This document shows, one piece after another, positions 56,185 to 64,000 of a stretch of 64,000 bases of DNA. Both the position numbers and the translations under genes were made by a program. The notes beneath the pieces were generated by a model, which saw nothing but the letters and a program-made list of their open reading frames with translations, was not told the origin of the DNA and made no database searches. This stretch comes from Microbispora hainanensis (GTDB lineage Bacteria; Actinomycetota; Actinomycetes; Streptosporangiales; Streptosporangiaceae), in the NCBI RefSeq assembly GCF_036186745.1, contig NZ_CP108086.1, positions 2,170,001-2,234,000 of the forward strand. Direction: 5' to 3'. How positions within the stretch are numbered: the first letter of the stretch is position 1; each line of letters opens with the position of its first letter.

Positions 56185-57088
56185 GCCGATGACCGAGCCG
56201 GTGGCCGAGCCGGTGGCCGAGCCGGTGACTGGGCCGATGATCGAGCGACCGGGCGCCGTCGCACCGCAGGCCGCCCCCACCGGCGGATCGCCCGTCGTCC
56301 TCAGCCTGACCGGCGCGGAACTGCGCCGTGGCGAGCGCGTGCTGTGGTCCGGGCTGGACCTGGAGCTGCACGGCGGCGAGTTCATCGCCGTGCTGGGGCC
56401 CAACGGAGCGGGCAAGACCAGCCTGCTGCACGCCGTCCTGGGCCAGGTGCCTCTCTCCGCCGGCACCCTGCTGATCGGCGGCCGCCCGCCGCGGCGAGGC
56501 GGCGATCTGATCGGCTACATCCCCCAGCAGCGCGCCGTCGCCCCGCACACGCCACTGCGCGCCCGCGATCTCGTACGGCTCGGCGTCGACGGCCACCGCT
56601 GGGGTCTGCCCCTCGGCGGCCGGGGGCTGCGGCGCCGCATCGACGAACTGCTGACCGAGGTCGGCGCGCAGACGTACGCGGACATGCCGCTCGGCCTGCT
56701 GTCCGGCGGCGAGCAGCAGCGGGTGCGCATCGCGCAGGCCCTGGCCACCGATCCCGCGCTCCTGCTGTGCGACGAGCCGCTCCTGTCGCTGGACCCGCAT
56801 CACCAGCACGCGATCGTCGACCTGCTCGACCGGCGGCGGCGCGCCCGCGGCACCGCGGTGCTCTTCGTCACCCACGAGCTCAACCCGGTGCTGCCGCTGG
56901 TCGACCGGGTGCTCTACCTGGCCGGGGGCCGGTTCCGCGTCGGCACGCCCGACGAGGTGATGACGTCGTCCGTGTTGTCCGACCTGTACGGCGGCCAGGT
57001 CGAGGTGGTCCGGGCCCACGGCCGCTACCTGGTCGCCGGCGCATCCGTCCCGCATCACCTCGACCACACCGAAGGCGTCCCGTCATGA
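56177..57088 (+). CDS. znuC: Zinc ABC importer ATPase (ZnuC-like)
   Basis: A 303-residue ATPase. The first 40 residues are a repetitive Glu-Pro tail made by 12-bp DNA repeats (MTEP, VAEP units). Walker A GPNGAGKTS, signature LLSGGEQQR and Walker B LLCDEPLLSLD follow, with the H-loop LFVTHELN. It overlaps znuA by 8 bp and znuB by ATGA. Confidence 0.92.
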   Translation: MTEPMTEPVAEPVAEPVTGPMIERPGAVAPQAAPTGGSPVVLSLTGAELRRGERVLWSGLDLELHGGEFIAVLGPNGAGKTSLLHAVLGQVPLSAGTLLIGGRPPRRGGDLIGYIPQQRAVAPHTPLRARDLVRLGVDGHRWGLPLGGRGLRRRIDELLTEVGAQTYADMPLGLLSGGEQQRVRIAQALATDPALLLCDEPLLSLDPHHQHAIVDLLDRRRRARGTAVLFVTHELNPVLPLVDRVLYLAGGRFRVGTPDEVMTSSVLSDLYGGQVEVVRAHGRYLVAGASVPHHLDHTEGVPS

Positions 57089-57963
57089 GCACCGGCATCT
57101 GGCACCAGATCTTCAACTACGACGACTACGGGCAACTGCTGGCTCTGGTCACCAACTCGATCATCGCCGCGGCCGTGCTGGGCGTGGTCGGCGGCCTGAT
57201 CAGCACGTTCGTGATGATGCGGGATCTGGCCTTCGCCGTGCACGGGATCGCCGAGCTGTCCTTCGCCGGCGCGGCGGCCGCGCTCCTGCTCGGGGTGAAC
57301 GTGGTGGCGGGATCCCTGGCCGGATCGGTGCTGGCCGCCGCGGTCATCGGCGCCATGGGAGTGCGCGTCCGCGACCGCAACTCCGCCATCGGCGTGCTGA
57401 TGCCGTTCGGCCTGGGCTTGGGCGTGCTGTTCCTTTCGCTGTACAAGGGCCGCGCCGCCAACAAGTTCGGGCTGCTCACCGGTCAGATCGTGGCCGTGGA
57501 CACGCCGCAGACCGCTTGGCTCATCGGCGTGTCGGTCGTCGTCCTGGTCGCCTTGGCGGTCATGTGGCGTCCGCTGACCTTCGCCAGCCTCGATCCCGAG
57601 GTCGCCGCCGCCCGCGGCGTGCCCGTCCGGGCCCTGTCTCCCGTGTTCACCCTGGTGCTGGGTCTCGCCGTGGCCACGACCATCCAGATCGTCGGCGCTC
57701 TGCTGGTGCTCGCCCTGGTGGTCACCCCAGCGGCCGCCGCCACCCGGGTGACCGCCTCCCCTCGGCTTATCCCGCTGCTCAGCGTCCTGTTCGCCGTCAC
57801 GTCCGTGGTCGGCGGCATCCTCATCGCGTTGGGCAGCAGCATCCCGATCAGCCCGTATGTCACCACGATCGCCTTCGTCATCTATCTGGCCTGCCGCGCC
57901 GCCGGTGCCGTACGGGCCCGGAGCGGCTGGGCGCGCAGACCCCCGGCCGCGGTCGCGGGCTAG
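57085..57963 (+). CDS. znuB: Zinc ABC importer permease (ZnuB-like)
   Basis: A 292-residue membrane permease of the ABC-3 family with about eight helices. TFVMMRDLAFAVHGIAELSFAGAAAALLLG is the family hallmark near the N-terminus, and VVTPAAAATRV occurs near residue 220. It ends in a 4-bp convergent overlap with the oxidoreductase gene. Confidence 0.92.
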   Translation: MSTGIWHQIFNYDDYGQLLALVTNSIIAAAVLGVVGGLISTFVMMRDLAFAVHGIAELSFAGAAAALLLGVNVVAGSLAGSVLAAAVIGAMGVRVRDRNSAIGVLMPFGLGLGVLFLSLYKGRAANKFGLLTGQIVAVDTPQTAWLIGVSVVVLVALAVMWRPLTFASLDPEVAAARGVPVRALSPVFTLVLGLAVATTIQIVGALLVLALVVTPAAAATRVTASPRLIPLLSVLFAVTSVVGGILIALGSSIPISPYVTTIAFVIYLACRAAGAVRARSGWARRPPAAVAG

Positions 57964-58910
57964 AGGTCGATGACGACCTTGCCGTGCACGTGCCGGCCGG
58001 CCTGGAGCTCGGCCGCGCGGCGGATCTCCTCGATCGGGAAGCTCGCCGCGATGGGCACCCGGAGCCGCCCCGCCGCGACCAGGCGGGCGATCTCTTCCAG
58101 GGCGCCGGGGGCGGCGTTCGCGCCGTTGGCCGCCGCCACGCCCTCGACCTGTGCGGCGATGGTGCAGATGCGGCCGTCCGGGACGCCGAGCTTCCTCGCG
58201 GCGTGCACCGTCTCCGTGCCGTGCAGGTCGATGGCGGCGGTGACACCGCCGGGGGCGAGGTCGCGGACCCGGTCGGCCAGGCCGTCGCCGTAGACGACCG
58301 GCTCGGCTCCGAGATCGCGCAGGAAGCCGGCCGAGTTCGCCGATCCCGTCCCGATCACGCGCGCTCCCGCGAGCCGGGCGAGCTGGACGGCGAACACGCC
58401 GACCCCGCCCGCCGCGCCGCCGATCAGCACGGTTTCGTCCGGGCCGGGGTCGATCACGGCGAGGGCGGCGGACGCCGTTCGCCCGGCGATCGTGAGGGTG
58501 GCGGCGGTGCGGTCGTCGACGCCGTCGGGAGTGTGATGGGCCTCGTTCGCCGCGATCCCTCCGGCCGGGTCGATCACCACGAAGTCGGCGACCGCGCGGG
58601 ACAGGGCGCCCCCGAACACCCGGTCGCCGGGCGCGAAGCCGGTCACCCCGCCACCGACCTGGTCGACCAGCCCCGCGTAGTCGGTGCCGAACCCGGCCGG
58701 GAGGCTCAGGCCGAACCGGGCGGCGGTGTCCGCGTCGGCGGTCATGATCCAGTCCATCGGGTTCAGCCCGGCCGCGGTGACCCGTACGCGGATCTGTCCC
58801 GGGCCCGCCTGGGGAGCGGGAACCTCGCGGACGTCCAGAACCTCGGGGCCGCCGAACGAGTCGAGCCGGACCGCCCTGCCCCTGCCCGTCGGCGGTTGAT
58901 CGTGCTGCAT
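57960..58910 (-). CDS. NADP-dependent quinone oxidoreductase-like MDR protein
   Basis: A 316-residue medium-chain dehydrogenase/reductase of the zinc-free type. AVRLDSFGGPEVLDVREVPAPQ is the usual beginning, GLNPMDW near residue 50, and LIGGAAGGVGVFAVQLARL the NADP-binding turn. AGGAGG is ten bases before ATG 58910. It is divergent from a TetR regulator with two operators in between, so it is the likely target. Confidence 0.87.
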   Translation of the reverse strand: MQHDQPPTGRGRAVRLDSFGGPEVLDVREVPAPQAGPGQIRVRVTAAGLNPMDWIMTADADTAARFGLSLPAGFGTDYAGLVDQVGGGVTGFAPGDRVFGGALSRAVADFVVIDPAGGIAANEAHHTPDGVDDRTAATLTIAGRTASAALAVIDPGPDETVLIGGAAGGVGVFAVQLARLAGARVIGTGSANSAGFLRDLGAEPVVYGDGLADRVRDLAPGGVTAAIDLHGTETVHAARKLGVPDGRICTIAAQVEGVAAANGANAAPGALEEIARLVAAGRLRVPIAASFPIEEIRRAAELQAGRHVHGKVVIDL

Positions 58911-58937
58911 GTGCGCCTGCCTCCTTGGGGGAACACG

Positions 58938-58957
58938 AAACGGACTATGCTCCGTTT
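58938..58957. promoter_or_regulatory. TetR operator 1 (AAACGGA-N6-TCCGTTT)
   Basis: AAACGGACTATGCTCCGTTT, perfect seven-base arms, in the gap between the oxidoreductase and the TetR gene. Confidence 0.82.
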
Positions 58958-58976
58958 CGATGGACGACCCTAACAC

Positions 58977-58996
58977 AACCGGAGCGTGTTCCGTTT
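58977..58996. promoter_or_regulatory. TetR operator 2 (AACCGGA-N6-TCCGTTT)
   Basis: AACCGGAGCGTGTTCCGTTT, one arm mismatch, 39 bp from operator 1. It lies upstream of the TetR coding region only if the later ATG 59011 is the start. Confidence 0.78.
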
Positions 58997-59010
58997 TGAC
59001 TGAGGCAGAG

Positions 59011-59577
59011 ATGCGCGCGACACGGGCGGACGCGGCCCGGAACCGCGACCAGTTGCTCGCGGTGGCGACCCGCGTGTTCGCGTCGGCCGACGCCGAGCCG
59101 TCGATGCGTGCGATCGCCCGCGAGGCCGGGGTCGGCATCGCCACGCTCTATCGGCACTTCCCGACCCGAGAGTCGCTGGTCGACGCGGTCTACCGGGACC
59201 AGGTCGTACGGCTGACGACCGGCGCCCGCGAGCTGCTCGGCGAGATGCCTCCGGCCGCGGCGATGCGGCGCTGGATGGACCTGTTCGGCGACTGGATCGC
59301 GACCAAGAACGGCATGCTCGGCACGCTGCTCGCGATGATCGAGTCGGGCGAGATCGCCCACGCGCAGACCCGGAACGAGCTGCTGGCGGCCATCACCACG
59401 ATCCTCGACGCCGGCCGGACGGCGGGCGACCTCCGCTCCGACGTCGGCGCCGAAGACATCGCCGCCTCCCTCATCGGCATCTTCACCGTGGCACCCCGGC
59501 GAGAGCAGGACGCCAGGGCCGGTCGCCTGCTCGACCTGCTGATGGACGGCCTCCGACCCGCCGACCGCCCGGCCTGA
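59011..59577 (+). CDS. TetR-family regulator
   Basis: A 188-residue TetR regulator: RNRDQLLAVATRVFA, MRAIAREAGVGIATLYRHFPTRESLVDAVY as helix-turn-helix, then an effector domain. I choose ATG 59011, with GAGG five bases upstream, because it places both operators before the gene. ATG 58960 would put operator 2 in the coding region. It probably represses itself and the divergent oxidoreductase. Confidence 0.87.
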   Translation: MRATRADAARNRDQLLAVATRVFASADAEPSMRAIAREAGVGIATLYRHFPTRESLVDAVYRDQVVRLTTGARELLGEMPPAAAMRRWMDLFGDWIATKNGMLGTLLAMIESGEIAHAQTRNELLAAITTILDAGRTAGDLRSDVGAEDIAASLIGIFTVAPRREQDARAGRLLDLLMDGLRPADRPA

Positions 59578-59697
59578 GCCTGCACCGAGCAGGCCTGAGC
59601 CGGTCCGAGCCTGGACCGAGGCGGGCACCGGAGCACGGCCGCACCCGTGAAACGATCATGAGTGCCGATGCCGTACACATGGAGGAGAGACCACCGC

Positions 59698-60846
59698 ATG
59701 ACAGCCGCGCGGAAGATCCGGATGCTCGTCACCGGAGGCGGGACCGGCGGGCACACTTATCCCGCGCTCACGACCATCTCGGCCGTCCGCCGGCATGCCG
59801 CGGCGCAGGGCCGCGACCTGGACGTGCTGTGGGTGGGCACGGCCGACGGGCTGGAAGCGCGGATCGCCATGGAGCACCACATCCCGTTCAGGGCGATCAG
59901 CGCGGGCAAGGTCAGGCGATCGCCGAACCTCCGTGAGCTCGGCCGGAACGTGGCCGATCTTTTCCGGATCCCGATCGGGGTTCTGCAGGCCGCCGGGATC
60001 GCCGCGCGCTACCGGCCCGACGTGGTGTTGTCGACGGGAGGGTATGTCTGCGTGCCCCTCGGTCTCGCCGCTCGCCTGCTCGGCCGTCCGCTGGTCATGC
60101 ACGAGCAGATCACCGCGCTCGGCCTGGCCAACCGCATCCTGGCCCGCGTGGCCACGACGATCGCGCTCACCCATCCCACCTCGATCGACCACCTCCCCGC
60201 GCGGGCCCGCGCGCGGGCCGTGGTCACGGGCAACCCCATCCGTCCCCAGCTCCTGCACGGAAACCCTGTCCGAGCGCACCAGCGGTATGGCCTCGCCCCG
60301 GACCTGCCGCTCGTCTACGTGACCGGCGGCGCGCAGGGCAGCAGGCAGATCAACACCCTGATCGAGCGGATCCTGCCCACGCTGCTCACCCGCGCCCAGG
60401 TGCTCCACCAGTGCGGCCGGGACTGGATCGGCCACCTCACCGAGGTCGCCGCCGGCCTGCCCGCCGGGATCGGCGCGCGCTATCACCCCACGGCGTACGT
60501 CGGCGAGGAACTGCCCGACGTGTACGCCGCCGCGGACGTCGTCGTCTCCCGCAGCGGCGCGGGAACCGTCGCCGAGCTGGTCGCGGTCGGGAAGCCGTCC
60601 GTCCTCATCCCGCTGATCCCCGCCGCCGGAGACGAGCAACGCGGCAACGCCCGCTACCTCGTCGAGGCCGGAGCCGCCCGCGCCCTGCTCGAACCCGGCC
60701 CCACCCCCGAGCAGCTCCTGGCCGAACTCGACGTGCTGCTCGCCGATCCCGGCCTCCGCGTACGCATGACCCATGCCGCCAGAGCCCGCGGACGGCCCGA
60801 CGCCGCCGACGCCCTCGCCAGGGTGATCCTCGACCAGGCGAAGTGA
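59698..60846 (+). CDS. MurG-like glycosyltransferase, paralogue outside the cell-division cluster
   Basis: A 382-residue GT-B glycosyltransferase of the MurG type. GGGTGGHTYPALTT is the N-terminal donor/acceptor loop, STGGYVCVPLGLAA the acceptor region, and VTGGAQGSRQIN plus VVSRSGAGTVAELVAVGKPSVLIPL the C-terminal UDP-GlcNAc site. MurG normally adds GlcNAc to lipid I and lies in the dcw cluster. This copy stands alone, so a role in a variant of lipid II or another glycosylation is possible. GGAGGAG lies upstream of ATG 59698. Confidence 0.82.
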   Translation: MTAARKIRMLVTGGGTGGHTYPALTTISAVRRHAAAQGRDLDVLWVGTADGLEARIAMEHHIPFRAISAGKVRRSPNLRELGRNVADLFRIPIGVLQAAGIAARYRPDVVLSTGGYVCVPLGLAARLLGRPLVMHEQITALGLANRILARVATTIALTHPTSIDHLPARARARAVVTGNPIRPQLLHGNPVRAHQRYGLAPDLPLVYVTGGAQGSRQINTLIERILPTLLTRAQVLHQCGRDWIGHLTEVAAGLPAGIGARYHPTAYVGEELPDVYAAADVVVSRSGAGTVAELVAVGKPSVLIPLIPAAGDEQRGNARYLVEAGAARALLEPGPTPEQLLAELDVLLADPGLRVRMTHAARARGRPDAADALARVILDQAK

Positions 60847-60861
60847 CCCCCCTCCGTCCGG

Positions 60862-61425
60862 GTGCGGCCGATTCCTTTTCGCGGCGACCGGGGTCTGTAC
60901 GGCACGTTCCTGGACGGCCCGCGACCGCCGTACGTGGCCGGTTTCGAGGCCGGTTTCGATGCCGGTTTCGAGGCCGCCGGTGAGGTCGTCGCGATGGGCG
61001 AGGGGGTGACCGCCCCGGGACCGGGGCCCCCACGCGCGCTGCTCGACGGCTACATCGCGGCCTTCGAGCGCTCCGACGCCGGCCTGCTTGAACAGGTGCT
61101 GCGTGCGGACGCCACGCTCGAGGCGACGCCGTTCCGCGACTGGCAGTCGGGCCGGGCGAGGTGCGTCCACATGCTCGGCACGTACGTGCTGGGCACTCCG
61201 GGCGACTGGCGGATGATCGCCACCGCGGCCAACGGCCGGCCCGCCGCCGTCGTGTATCACCGGGACGCCGGCGGCGTGCTCCGCGCCGACGGCGCCGTGG
61301 TGCTGGCCGCGACCGCCACGGGTGTCTCCCGCGTGGTCAAGTTCCATGATCCCGCGCTGGTCGCGATGTTCGGCTTCCCGGACGTGCTCGCGGACACCGC
61401 TTCCCTGCCACTCAGGCGGCGGTGA
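60862..61425 (+). pseudogene. SnoaL-like C-terminal domain of a SigJ-type sigma factor, N-terminus lost
   Basis: From about residue 55 the frame (GPPRALLDGYIAAFERSDAG; LEQVLRADATLEATPF; TPGDWRMIATAANGRPAAVVY; VVKFHDPALVAMFGFPD) matches the NTF2/SnoaL-like C-terminal domain of SigJ-type ECF sigma factors. The sigma regions that should precede it are absent; instead there is a Gly/Phe/Glu repeat from 12-bp DNA units (GFEAGFDAGFEA). A free-standing NTF2-like protein cannot be excluded; GTG 60862 or ATG 60994 could start it. It converges with an SDR remnant by 14 bp. Confidence 0.6.
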
Positions 61426-61635
61426 TTCCGCCGTCGACGGCGAGCGCGGCACCGGTGATGAACCGGGCTTCGTCGCTCAGCAGGAACGCCACGAACGCGG
61501 CGATCTCCTCCGGCTGCCCGATCCGCCCGATCGGGTGCATCGCCCCGGCCACGCGCAGGGACTCTCCCGGCGACGGACCCATGTTGTCGCGCAGCAGCGG
61601 CGTGTCGACGCCACCGGTGACCAGGGCGTTGATCC
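61412..61635 (-). pseudogene. SDR-family oxidoreductase, C-terminal remnant
   Basis: Minus-strand reading gives INALVTGGVDTPLLR, HPIGRIGQPEEIAAFVAFLL and EARFITGAALAVDGGITAA, the last third of a classical SDR. The cofactor and catalytic regions are missing upstream, where no homology continues past about 61635. It shares a likely deletion history with the sigma remnant facing it. Confidence 0.8.
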
Positions 61636-61753
61636 CGTGGTCGAGCCGTGCATGCGTACGAGCCCCTGAACGCGCTTGCCGTCGGCCGGCGACGAGCGCA
61701 GGACACCTGCCTGAGGGCGCCGCCCGCCGGCTACGCGGGCGCCTACGCCGAAG

Positions 61754-63589
61754 TCAGGAGGTGTGCGCCCGCGCGGTCCGTTCGGCCTGGTCGATGGCCC
61801 AGGCGGCGTTGATGAGCCCGATGTGGCTGAACGCCTGCGGGAAGTTGCCGAGCAGCGCGCCGCTCCCGGGATCGACCTCCTCCGACAGCAGGCCCACGTC
61901 GTTGGCGTACGCGGCGGCCCGCTCGAATGCCTCCCTGGCCCGGCCGACCTGCCCGGACACGGCGAGCGCCTGCGCCAGCCAGAACGAGCACAGCAGGAAC
62001 GTGCCCTCCTCGCCGGCGAGGCCGTCGACGCCGTCCTCGGTGCGGTAGCGGTAGACCAGGCCCTGGTCGTCGGTGAGCCGCTGCGCGATCGCGTCGATCG
62101 TGGAGAGCACCCGCGGGTCGTCGGGCGGCAGGAAGCCGGTGATCGGCACCATGAGGGCACTGGCGTCCAGCTCGTCGGAGCCGAAGGACTGCGTGAACGC
62201 CCCCACCCGCTCGTTCCAGCCCTCGCGCAGCAGGGCGTCGCGGATCTCGGCGCGGGTCAGCCGCCAGGACTCCGTACGATCCTGCGCCCGGAGCAGGCCG
62301 GCGAGGGTGATGCCGCGGTCCAGCGCCACCCAGCACATGAGCTTGGAGTAGAGGAAGTCGCGTGGCTCTCCGCGTATCTCCCAGATGCCCTGGTCCTTTT
62401 CCGTCCAGCGCTCGGCCGCGGTGTCGGCGCAGGCGACGAGGAAGCGCCTGACGTCGTCGTCGATGCCGCCGATCTGGCGTTCGAGGCGCGCGGCCGCGTC
62501 GAGCAGCTCGCCATAGACGTCGATCTGCCGCTGGTTCCACGCGCCGTTTCCGACGCGTACGGGCCGGCTGTCGCGCCAGCCGCGCAGGTGCGGCAGGGTG
62601 CGCTCGCTCAGGTCGTGCTCGCCGCGGACGCCGAACATGATCTGCAGCGCGCGGTCCTCGTCCAGAGTCGGGGCCGCGGTGGTGAGGAAGGAGAAGAAGT
62701 CGCTCGCCTCGTCGGGGCAGGCCGCGACCCACAGGGCGCTCATGGTCAGTGACGCATCCCGGACCCACGTGAACCGGTAGTCCCAGTTGCGCGCACCGCC
62801 GGGCCATTCGGGCAGCGACGTCGTGGCGGCCGCGACGATCGCGCCGCTCGGCTGGAAGGACAGCGCCTGCAGCACCCGCCCGCTGTGGTGCACGAGGTCG
62901 CACCATGGGCCGTCATAGGCCTGGTGGAGGCTGGACCACGACCGCCAGGCGGCGATCGTGCCGTCCAGCCGGGCCGCCAGCTCCGTCTGGTCCCACACCC
63001 GCGCGGGAGTCTCCTGCGGCGTCGAGCGGTGCATCCCGAAGTGCAGTGTCTCGCCCTCGTGCACCGTGAACGCGCCGTACGCGCTGCCGTCCTCGATGCG
63101 GAGGGGGACCGGCGTGGTCAGCACGAGCGACTCGGCTCCGCCGTGGGCGGTGACGCCGCCGTCGGCGACGGACAGGATCGGGTGGATCAGGCCGTACTCC
63201 GGCCTGGGCCGGTAATCGACCTCCATCGGCACCTCGCCGCCGAGGCCGGACACCCGTCGGGCGAGCAGGTGCGGCACCCCGACGCCGAGCCGGTGGCCGC
63301 CGTCGTCAGGCCCGGTGAGCAGGGCGTCGGTGAGGACGGCCGTGCCGCTCCCGGTGCGGAACGTGGTCTCCAGCACCATCGTCCGCGGCAGATAACGGCG
63401 CGTCGTCTCGAAGGGGATGGCCGGGCGGATCGACCAGTGCCCGGCCTCGTCGTCCAGCAGGCGGGCGAAGACGGACGGCCCGTCGAACCGGGGGAAGCAC
63501 AGCCACTCGGCCGATCCGTCCCTGCTGATGAGGCCGGCGGAATGGCGATCGGACACCAACGCGAGGTCGGCGATGGGGGTGGTGCTCAT
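61754..63589 (-). CDS. Glycoside hydrolase family 15 protein (trehalase or glucoamylase type)
   Basis: A 611-residue GH15 enzyme. An N-terminal beta domain (IADLALVSDRHSAGLISRDGSAEWLCFPRFD) is followed by the (alpha/alpha)6 barrel with ARNWDYRFTWVRDAS, GIWEIRGEPRDFLYSKLMCW and EGWNERVGAFTQSF. The general acid Glu is expected in IWEIR and the base in the region of EEGTFLLCSFWLAQAL. Actinobacterial members include trehalases. ATG 63589 is chosen; an ATG at 63649 would add 20 non-homologous residues. No neighbour hints at a specific substrate. Confidence 0.9.
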   Translation of the reverse strand: MSTTPIADLALVSDRHSAGLISRDGSAEWLCFPRFDGPSVFARLLDDEAGHWSIRPAIPFETTRRYLPRTMVLETTFRTGSGTAVLTDALLTGPDDGGHRLGVGVPHLLARRVSGLGGEVPMEVDYRPRPEYGLIHPILSVADGGVTAHGGAESLVLTTPVPLRIEDGSAYGAFTVHEGETLHFGMHRSTPQETPARVWDQTELAARLDGTIAAWRSWSSLHQAYDGPWCDLVHHSGRVLQALSFQPSGAIVAAATTSLPEWPGGARNWDYRFTWVRDASLTMSALWVAACPDEASDFFSFLTTAAPTLDEDRALQIMFGVRGEHDLSERTLPHLRGWRDSRPVRVGNGAWNQRQIDVYGELLDAAARLERQIGGIDDDVRRFLVACADTAAERWTEKDQGIWEIRGEPRDFLYSKLMCWVALDRGITLAGLLRAQDRTESWRLTRAEIRDALLREGWNERVGAFTQSFGSDELDASALMVPITGFLPPDDPRVLSTIDAIAQRLTDDQGLVYRYRTEDGVDGLAGEEGTFLLCSFWLAQALAVSGQVGRAREAFERAAAYANDVGLLSEEVDPGSGALLGNFPQAFSHIGLINAAWAIDQAERTARAHTS

Positions 63590-63694
63590 CAACGCCCGAT
63601 ACCCGGAGAAGACCACGACCGTGCGTACGGGCTGGGCAAATCGCGGCAAAAGCAGCGGAGCGCTCCGTTAGCCCGGCGCGACACCCGGCCTGGG

Positions 63695-64000
63695 CTACCG
63701 GCGCTCGGCGGCCCGCAGGGCGTCCGCGGCCGTGAGCAGGCAGGCTCCGAGGAGCACGGCGTCCTTCAGCAGGAACTGCCCCGTGAGCGACAGCTTCGGT
63801 TCGCCGTGTGTCTCCTGCCACGCCCCGGGCGTCGTGGCCAGGAAGCTGAGGGTGGTGGCGAACATGCCGACGGCGGCGAGGCTGCCGAGGGCCGACACTC
63901 TCGGCGCGATCGGCTTCGCTCCGATCAGCGCTCCCAGAGCGATCTCGGCGACGCCGAGCAGGCCGGCGAGCCTCTTCTCCCCCAGCCTGGCGACGAGCCA
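63695..64000 (-). CDS. DUF417/YkgB-like membrane protein, 3' part
   Basis: The frame runs to the window edge, so the N-terminus is missing; 101 residues are seen. RLAGLLGVAEIALGALIGA, AAVGMFATTLSFLATTPGAW and GQFLLKDAVLLGACLLTAADAL are membrane and loop segments of the DUF417/DoxX-like group, whose members are uncharacterised membrane proteins. A GTG/ATG-type internal start at 63898 should not be used. Confidence 0.78.
   Translation of the reverse strand, partial: WLVARLGEKRLAGLLGVAEIALGALIGAKPIAPRVSALGSLAAVGMFATTLSFLATTPGAWQETHGEPKLSLTGQFLLKDAVLLGACLLTAADALRAAERR

Overview
The window is GC-rich DNA from an actinobacterium, most likely of the Streptosporangiales. The order recF, DUF721, gyrB, gyrA, DUF3566, tRNA-Ile is the origin-proximal core block of actinobacteria. 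GTG and TTG starts, ATGA/GTGA gene overlaps and a Zur-controlled set of zinc-free ribosomal proteins all fit. The genus cannot be fixed from the sequence alone.

Layout. 1-7170: chromosomal core (recF end, DUF721/DciA-type protein, gyrB, gyrA, DUF3566 protein, tRNA-Ile, terminator), with a small MIRU-like translated element between gyrA and the DUF3566 gene. 7171-11690: mobile DNA, a Tn554-type transposon (tnpA, tnpB, tnpC) with a 13-bp inverted repeat at its ends, sitting inside an already frameshifted IS3-type transposase gene. 11933-38173: a 26-kb catabolic island. It encodes 3-hydroxyanthranilate 3,4-dioxygenase and every later step to pyruvate and acetyl-CoA, a peptide-type ABC importer with one unrecognised gene in the operon, two MFS transporters, accessory hydrolases and CoA enzymes, and one IclR regulator. 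Four divergent promoter gaps and one internal operon boundary each carry the same 16-bp palindrome, TTC-N10-GAA, which I read as the IclR operator.

38347-41617: an ABC-ATPase/FtsX-type permease pair whose ATPase is cut off at its Walker A motif. 41618-52352: a second regulatory network. Eight copies or near-copies of TGGAC-N6-GTCCA lie upstream of a nitroreductase/quinone reductase pair, an ECF sigma factor, a DksA-like gene, a TetR pair (one member without a DNA-binding domain), a molybdopterin oxidoreductase operon, and a protein joining an anti-sigma-like zinc finger to a sigma-region-4-like domain. An NhaA-DsbA fusion lies among them.

52494-57963: a zinc-starvation locus around one Zur box, with rpmG-rpmE-rpmB-rpsN-rpmF on one side and an mrf-like COG0523 gene, rpsR and znuA-znuC-znuB on the other. 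57960-64000: a TetR/oxidoreductase pair with two operators, a MurG paralogue, two decayed genes meeting tail to tail (a sigma-factor C-terminal domain and an SDR remnant), a GH15 enzyme, and the end of a DUF417-type membrane protein.

How it works together (inference): the IclR island imports and degrades an aromatic amino acid related to 3-hydroxyanthranilate; the TGGAC network looks like an electrophile or redox stress response; the Zur locus swaps zinc-containing ribosomal proteins for zinc-free ones while raising zinc uptake.
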